A stretch of 10,768 nucleotides of DNA from JAKLKS01 sp964370855. Its GTDB lineage: Bacteria; Planctomycetota; JAJSAM01; JAKLKS01. The stretch lies in the NCBI GenBank assembly GCA_964370855.1, contig CAYJMF010000139.1, positions 1 through 10,768 of the forward strand, written 5' to 3'. The position numbers and the translations under genes were made by a program. How positions within the stretch are numbered: the first letter of the stretch is position 1; each line of letters starts with the position of its first letter. This document shows, one piece after another, positions 7,776 to 10,768 of the stretch. The notes beneath the pieces were generated by a model. That model was not told the DNA's origin. It did no database searches and was given only the letters and a program-made list of their open reading frames with translations.

Positions 7776-7861
7776 GCAGGACGTCAAAGGACAGAGGCGG
7801 CGGGGTCGAACCTGCCTGAGGATCCAGGTGCGGGGGAGCGGGTTCGGTACCCGGGGGAGGA

Positions 7862-7948
7862 GGGGACGGCGGGCACCTTCCGGAGTTCCGGTGGTTCAAG
7901 GCACGAACGGTGTACGCCGTCCCCCACGATCCAGCGAGGAGTGGGGAC
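7862..7948 (+). promoter_or_regulatory. Candidate switch-type leader RNA of cbiMQO
   Basis: Found by eye. Arms GGGGACGGCG (7862-7871) and CGCCGTCCCC (7915-7924) pair over 10 bp. After a 2x2 internal loop, CACC (7874-7877) pairs with GGTG (7909-7912). Inside, two small hairpins fill a three-way junction: CCGG-AGTT-CCGG (7880-7891) and GTTC-AAGGCAC-GAAC (7894-7908). The 3' arm overlaps GTCCCCCAC (7919-7927), which can pair instead with GTGGGGAC (7941-7948, one bulged C), so the two folds exclude each other, as aptamer and expression platform do in riboswitches. A 10-bp stem alone could arise by chance in DNA this GC-rich; the nested arrangement and its position ahead of a metal transporter are what make it notable. 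Confidence 0.35.
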
Positions 7949-7966
7949 GCCTCACCGGGCGGCGAA

Positions 7967-7987
7967 TCCTCCCGGCGGCGGGGAGGA
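7967..7987 (+). promoter_or_regulatory. Candidate Shine-Dalgarno-sequestering hairpin
   Basis: TCCTCCC (7967-7973) and GGGAGGA (7981-7987) form a 7-bp stem with loop GGCGGCG. The 3' arm is the first part of the purine-rich Shine-Dalgarno tract 7982-7993 used by the leader ORF, so this fold would reduce ribosome access. CCGGG (7955-7959) can pair with CCCGG (7971-7975) and would free the tract, giving a possible anti-antisequestor. Short GC stems are common in this sequence, hence the low confidence. Confidence 0.3.
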
Positions 7988-7993
7988 GGAGGT
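7982..7993 (+). promoter_or_regulatory. Strong Shine-Dalgarno for the leader ORF
   Basis: GGAGGAGGAGGT contains AGGAGGT (7987-7993), a full match to the 16S anti-Shine-Dalgarno, 3 bases before the ATG at 7997. The bacilliredoxin gene has the same AGGAGGTCC block (10287-10295) 4 bases from AGGAGGT to its ATG, so this is how a well-initiated gene looks in this genome. It is 44 bases from the cbiM GTG, too far to serve cbiM directly. Confidence 0.6.
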
Positions 7994-7994
7994 C

Positions 7995-8020
7995 CAATGC
8001 CTGTAATGCATTGTTATACG
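7995..8020 (+). promoter_or_regulatory. AT-rich palindromic island, possible operator or -10 element
   Basis: CAATGC (7995-8000) and GCATTG (8008-8013) are exact inverted arms 7 bases apart, and AATGCATT (8005-8012) is a perfect 8-base palindrome. TATACG (8015-8020) follows, matching 4 of 6 bases of a -10 box. This is the most AT-rich spot near cbiM and could bind a metalloregulator (Fur/Zur, NikR or similar), though it fits no operator consensus I can name. It overlaps the putative leader ORF; the two readings are not mutually exclusive. Confidence 0.3.
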
Positions 8021-8041
8021 GACCGTTCCGGCGCCCCGTGA
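7997..8041 (+). CDS. Putative 14-residue leader peptide, MPVMHCYTDRSGAP, coupled to cbiM
   Basis: Short ORF with an ideal Shine-Dalgarno and an ATG. Its TGA (8039-8041) overlaps the cbiM GTG as GTGA, the same junction seen at cbiM/cbiQ and cbiQ/cbiO. cbiM itself has no purine-rich site in the 20 bases before its GTG, so its translation could depend on ribosomes finishing this ORF. The peptide carries Met, Met-His-Cys and Tyr near its start, potential metal ligands, and uses codons ending in T or A (CCT, GTA, CAT, TGT, TAT) that are rare in neighbouring genes. No homologue is known to me. The AT-rich bases could instead be an operator or promoter that happens to be open in this frame. Confidence 0.45.
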   Translation: MPVMHCYTDRSGAP

Positions 8042-8706
8042 GCCACCTCCACGTCGTGGACGGGGTGCTCCCCTGGTGGATCGTGGCGATCTCGCTCCTC
8101 CTCTCGGCGCTGGTCGTGGGGGGGATCCTCCGGGCGCCCCCGGGGCGGGAATCGACGCGCTTCCTCGCCCGGGTCGGGGTGACGGGGGCGGCCCTCATCG
8201 TCACCATGTCCCTCCCCCTCGGCCCCGGGGTCCACCTCTCCCTCGCGCCGCTGGCGGGGATGATGCTCGGCCCCGGCGGCGGCTTCCTCGCGGCCTTCCT
8301 GGCCAACGCCTCCCTGGCGACCCTCGGCCACGGGGGGCTCACGGCCATGGGGGTCAACGGGCTGTTCCTCGGCCTGCAGGCCGTGGCCGGCTCCCTCCTG
8401 TTCCGGCTGCTGCGGCGCCCCCTCGGCGTGCGCTGGGGGGCGGTGTCGGCGACGGCGATCACGCTCGGCGTCGCCGCCATGTTCGCCATCGCCGCCCTCC
8501 GGGAGCTCCCCCTGGAGCACGGCCACGAGGAGGCCGGCCACGGGCAGGAGTGGGGGGTCTGGGTCGTGGGGGTCATGGCCGTCGTCGCCGCCGTCGTGGA
8601 GGCGGCCATCACGGCGGCGGTCATCGTCTTCCTCGCCCGGGTGCGGTCCGACCTCGTGCACGGCGGCGGCGCCCCCCGGCCGCGCACCTCCGGGGAGCCG
8701 GCGTGA
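8038..8706 (+). CDS. cbiM: CbiM/NikM-type cobalt or nickel ECF transporter substrate-specific component
   Basis: 222-residue inner-membrane S-component that captures Co2+ or Ni2+ for an energy-coupling-factor importer. The start VSHLHVVDGVLPWW fits the (M)SHLH-x-x-DG-VLP form of the family, where the N-terminal His residues bind metal; this fixes the GTG at 8038. The conserved GHGGLTAMG (97-105) supplies another expected metal ligand, His98. Several hydrophobic segments span the protein. A His/Glu-rich loop (HGHEEAGHGQE, 161-171) between the last two membrane helices may gather metal. It has neither the CbiN partner nor a fused CbiN. Its stop overlaps cbiQ as GTGA. Cobalt and nickel cannot be told apart from sequence. 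Confidence 0.93.
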   Translation: MSHLHVVDGVLPWWIVAISLLLSALVVGGILRAPPGRESTRFLARVGVTGAALIVTMSLPLGPGVHLSLAPLAGMMLGPGGGFLAAFLANASLATLGHGGLTAMGVNGLFLGLQAVAGSLLFRLLRRPLGVRWGAVSATAITLGVAAMFAIAALRELPLEHGHEEAGHGQEWGVWVVGVMAVVAAVVEAAITAAVIVFLARVRSDLVHGGGAPRPRTSGEPA

Positions 8707-9398
8707 TCTCCGAGGACATCGACCGGATGGACGCGCTGGCCGCACGGGGGGATTCCGTCGTCCACCGCGCCTCGGCGCTGGCCCGCACCGCGGCGGCGGG
8801 CATCACCGTGGCGGCGGCGGTGGCGGCGGAGCATCCCGGGCCCCTGGCGGCGGCCGCGCTCCTCCTCCTGGCGGAGGCGGCGGCGGCCCGGGCGGAGCCT
8901 CGGCGCATCCTCGTCCGCTCCCTCGCTCCCCTCCCCTTCCTCCTCGTGCTGTTCCTCCTCCACCCGGAGGCGCCGCTCGACCGCATGGCGCTGCTGCTGC
9001 TGCGCGCCATGGTCTCCTGCATGGCGCTCGTGCTGCTCCTCTCCACGACGACCTTCGCCGACGTCCTTCGGGTGCTCGGGGTGTTCCTGCCGCGGACCCT
9101 CACGGCGGCGCTGGCGGTCCTCTACCGGTCGCTCTTCATCCTGCTCCGCGCCTCGGCCCACATGATGGAGGCGGCGCGGCTGCGGGGCGTGCGCGGCGGG
9201 GTCGGGACCATGGTGGGGGGGCTCCTCCTCCACGCCTTCGAGCGGACGGAGAACGTGGCCTGCGTGATGCACGTGCGCGGCGTGGACCTGCCGGACCCGG
9301 ACCGGGCCGACGCGCTGCGGCCCCGCCGGGAGGACCTCCTCCCGCTGGGGGTGGCGGCGGGCGTGGCGGCGCTCTCCCTCTGGAGCCGGCTCCCGTGA
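8703..9398 (+). CDS. cbiQ: CbiQ/EcfT-type transmembrane component of the cobalt/nickel ECF transporter
   Basis: 231-residue membrane component that links the substrate-binding protein to the ATPase. The N-terminus DRMDALAARGDSVVHR aligns with the family's DRYA..DSPLHRLDPR start, and several hydrophobic helices follow (about 30-62, 68-88, 93-115, 127-150, 212-228). The two coupling motifs with the Ala/Val-Arg-Gly core that contact the ATPase are present as EAARLRG (156-162) and VMHVRG (188-193). The GTG start overlaps the cbiM TGA and has GGGGAG about 6 bases upstream. The protein ends in a GTGA overlap with cbiO. Length is slightly short for CbiQ (usually about 220-260). Confidence 0.92.
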   Translation: MISEDIDRMDALAARGDSVVHRASALARTAAAGITVAAAVAAEHPGPLAAAALLLLAEAAAARAEPRRILVRSLAPLPFLLVLFLLHPEAPLDRMALLLLRAMVSCMALVLLLSTTTFADVLRVLGVFLPRTLTAALAVLYRSLFILLRASAHMMEAARLRGVRGGVGTMVGGLLLHAFERTENVACVMHVRGVDLPDPDRADALRPRREDLLPLGVAAGVAALSLWSRLP

Positions 9399-10240
9399 GC
9401 GCGCCCGCCCTGTCCGTCCGCGGCCTCCGCCACCGCTTCCCCGACGGGACCGCCCTCGACCTCTCCCGCTTCGTCCTCGAGGTGGCGGAGGGGGAGCGGG
9501 TCGCCTTCCTCGGCGGGAACGGTTCGGGGAAGTCCACGGTGGTCCACGCCCTCGTGGGGCTGGCGGAGCCCGGGGAGGGGGAGGTGCGGGTCTTCGGGCG
9601 GGACCCGGCGCGGGAGTGGGCGGGCCTGCGGGCGCGGGTCGGGGTGGTGATGCAGCACGTGGACGACCAGCTCCTCGGGCTCACGGCGCTGGACGACGTG
9701 GAGCTCGGGCTTCGCGCCCACGAGCCGGTGCGGGCGGCGCGGCGGGAGCGGGCCCGGGCGGCGCTGCGGCGCCTGGGGGCGGAGTCCTTCGCGGACCGGG
9801 TGCCCCACGGGCTCTCCGGCGGCGAGAAGCGGCGGGTGGCCGTGGCCGGGGCCCTGGCCCACGGGCCCGATCTCCTCATCCTGGACGAGGTCTTCGGGGC
9901 CCTCGACCTCGGCGCCCGGGACGAGGTTCTGGCGGTCCTCCTCGAGGAGCATCGTACCCGGGGCGCGGCGCTCCTCCTGGTGACCCACGACGTGGCCTGG
10001 TGCCCGGAGTTCGCCGACCGGGTGGTGGTGATGCAGCGGGGGCGGGAGCCCTGGAGCGGGCCGCCCCTCGGCCTCGTCACCCCCGCGGGGATCGAGGCGC
10101 TGGAGGCCGCGGGGCTCGAGCCGCCGCCGCTCTTCCTGCTGGCCTCCTCCGTGGCCGCGGAGACGGGGCGGCCGCCGGCCTCGGCCCGGACCCGGGATCT
10201 CCTCGACTTCTGCCACGACCACCGCAGGACCGGGCTGTAG
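9395..10240 (+). CDS. cbiO: CbiO/EcfA-type ATPase of the cobalt/nickel ECF transporter
   Basis: 281-residue cytoplasmic ATP-binding cassette protein that powers CbiMQ. Seen: Walker A GGNGSGKST (40-48), Q-loop QHVDDQLLG (87-95) typical of ECF ATPases, signature LSGGEKRRVA (140-149), Walker B LLILDE (160-165), D-loop region DEVFGALD (164-171) in place of the common DEPTAGLD, and switch His198 in VTHD. The last 60 residues form a C-terminal tail (IEALEAAGLEPPPLFLL) as in CbiO/NikO. A single ATPase implies a homodimer. The GTG start overlaps the cbiQ stop; a 12-base palindrome GGAGCCGGCTCC (9382-9393) covers its weak Shine-Dalgarno. Confidence 0.95.
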   Translation: MSAPALSVRGLRHRFPDGTALDLSRFVLEVAEGERVAFLGGNGSGKSTVVHALVGLAEPGEGEVRVFGRDPAREWAGLRARVGVVMQHVDDQLLGLTALDDVELGLRAHEPVRAARRERARAALRRLGAESFADRVPHGLSGGEKRRVAVAGALAHGPDLLILDEVFGALDLGARDEVLAVLLEEHRTRGAALLLVTHDVAWCPEFADRVVVMQRGREPWSGPPLGLVTPAGIEALEAAGLEPPPLFLLASSVAAETGRPPASARTRDLLDFCHDHRRTGL

Positions 10241-10297
10241 GAATCATCGACTCCCCCGGGGGAGGAGGCATACTCCCCGGCGAGAGAGGAGGTCCCC
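10241..10297 (+). promoter_or_regulatory. cbiO-bacilliredoxin spacer with palindrome and strong Shine-Dalgarno
   Basis: 57-base spacer. CTCCCCCGGGGGAG (10251-10264) is a perfect 14-base palindrome. Its right half GGGGAG (10259-10264) can instead pair with CTCCCC (10273-10278), giving two competing small hairpins. There is no T-tract, so a terminator is not supported. AGGAGGT (10287-10293) is a full Shine-Dalgarno 4 bases before the next ATG. The downstream gene could be cotranscribed with cbiMQO or have its own promoter; no -10/-35 pair stands out. Confidence 0.4.
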
Positions 10298-10720
10298 ATG
10301 TACGACCCCAGGATGGTCCAGCCGATGCGCGACGAGGTGACGACCCTCGGCGTGAAGGAGCTCCGCACGCCGGAGGACGTGGACGCCGCCATGAAGGGGG
10401 AGGGCGCGAAGGGGACGACCCTCGTGTTCGTCAACTCCGTCTGCGGCTGCGCCGCGGGCAACGCCCGCCCGGCGCTGCGCATGACCATGGAGAAGGCGAA
10501 GCCGGACCACGCCTTCACCGTCTTCGCCGGCCAGGACCGCGAGGCCACGGCCCGCGCCCGGGAGTTCTTCCAGGGCCAGCCACCCTCCTCGCCCGCCTTC
10601 GCCCTGTTCCGCGACGGGAAGGTGGTGGGGATGCTCCACCGCCACGACATCGAGGGGCGGATGGCCCACGAGATCGCGAAGGACATCGTGGAGACCGTGG
10701 AGAAGTACAAGGGCGAGTGA
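10298..10720 (+). CDS. Bacilliredoxin, BrxA/BrxB (YphP/YqiW) family
   Basis: 140-residue thioredoxin-fold protein, normal length for the family (about 140-145). The start MYDPRMVQPMRDEV and the active-site block VFVNSVCGCAAGNARPAL are diagnostic; the CGC motif is Cys49-Gly-Cys51. Family members remove bacillithiol from mixed disulfides on proteins after oxidative stress, so the organism may make bacillithiol or a related thiol; that is an inference. Lower down, FALFRDGKVVGMLHRHDIEGR matches the conserved C-terminal strand and helix. Sited 57 bases after cbiO on the same strand with its own strong Shine-Dalgarno; a functional link to metal uptake is possible but unproven. Confidence 0.93.
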   Translation: MYDPRMVQPMRDEVTTLGVKELRTPEDVDAAMKGEGAKGTTLVFVNSVCGCAAGNARPALRMTMEKAKPDHAFTVFAGQDREATARAREFFQGQPPSSPAFALFRDGKVVGMLHRHDIEGRMAHEIAKDIVETVEKYKGE

Positions 10721-10768
10721 AGGCAGGGACGTTCCTTACTAAGTAACTAACTCCGCGGGGCCCGGTCG

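Larger units (their letters stand above)
7642..8037. other. Long structured divergent intergenic interval upstream of the cobalt/nickel transporter
   Basis: 396 bases between the divergent biotin carboxylase and cbiM genes, by far the longest non-coding stretch here; intervals elsewhere are 160 bases or less. It holds a near-perfect 52-base inverted repeat (7724-7775), a smaller hairpin with arms CGGGT/ACCCG (7839-7853), a candidate branched RNA (7862-7924), an overlapping alternative hairpin (7919-7948), a hairpin masking a Shine-Dalgarno (7967-7987) and a short leader ORF starting at 7997. Small AT-richer islands at 7676-7683 and 7995-8019 are the likeliest promoter or operator spots. No B12 box of a classical cobalamin riboswitch is evident to me, and no tRNA. 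Confidence 0.75.

Noticed and set aside
7801..7835. GAACCTGCCTGAGGATCCAGG, which faintly recalls the 3' half of a TPP riboswitch or a degraded B12 box
   Set aside because: The matching TPP 5' element (CTGAGA with its partner stem) and the conserved cobalamin core are not visible, and the downstream gene is a cobalt/nickel transporter. A covariance search would settle it.
7770..7860. Possible tRNA on the minus strand, from a GGTTCGACC T-loop-like string
   Set aside because: The T-stem has mismatches, and no matching acceptor arm or anticodon arm is found about 70 bases away.
7711..7899. 62-codon minus-strand ORF in the intergenic interval
   Set aside because: Pro/Ser/Arg-rich, no convincing Shine-Dalgarno, and it runs through the strong hairpin, so it looks like chance openness.
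3372..8706. Long plus-strand frames across the octanoyltransferase, carboxylase and carrier genes, one reading into cbiM
   Set aside because: Composition is Arg/Gly/Pro repeats with no family motifs. The real minus-strand proteins have complete conserved motifs; only the cbiM part of the last frame is genuine.

Overview
This is a very GC-rich (about 75% by eye) bacterial chromosomal segment with seven confidently recognised protein genes, one candidate leader peptide and one long non-coding interval. Third codon positions are almost all G or C, so long shadow frames appear on the opposite strand of every gene. The lineage cannot be fixed from this window. A DUF4388 protein with PEGA and PQQ-type repeats, a LipM-type octanoyltransferase and a bacilliredoxin together suggest a high-GC environmental phylum such as Planctomycetota, Acidobacteriota or Myxococcota; this is an inference only. 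I see no transposase, phage gene, CRISPR array, tRNA or rRNA.

Left part, minus strand (53-5015): a LipM-like octanoyltransferase with an unexplained C-terminal half (5015 to 3648) is followed, after a 160-base gap, by a large single-pass membrane protein (3487 to 53). That protein joins a DUF4388/MshEN-like cytoplasmic head, a helical-repeat region, a membrane helix, a PEGA-like domain and a PQQ-type beta-propeller. Bases 1-52 hold nothing I can assign.

Middle (5044-7641): a plus-strand carboxymuconolactone-decarboxylase-family gene starts only 28 bases from the octanoyltransferase, divergently. It runs tail to tail, with a 14-base overlap, into a minus-strand pair. That pair encodes a biotin carboxylase subunit and a separate biotin carboxyl carrier protein joined by an ATGA overlap, i.e. 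two parts of an acyl-CoA carboxylase. No carboxyltransferase subunit is present here.

Right part, plus strand (8038-10720): a cobalt/nickel ECF-type importer, cbiM-cbiQ-cbiO, without cbiN, then a bacilliredoxin gene. The three transporter genes are joined by GTGA start/stop overlaps.

The most interesting stretch is the 396-base interval 7642-8037 ahead of cbiM. It contains a 52-base near-perfect hairpin, a candidate three-way-junction RNA whose closing stem is mutually exclusive with a downstream hairpin, and a hairpin that would mask a strong Shine-Dalgarno sequence. That Shine-Dalgarno opens a 14-codon leader ORF (MPVMHCYTDRSGAP) whose stop overlaps the cbiM start, again as GTGA. cbiM has no Shine-Dalgarno of its own, so its translation may depend on the leader. 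I regard this as a candidate metal- or cobalamin-responsive control region; the structures were found by eye and have not been folded or searched.
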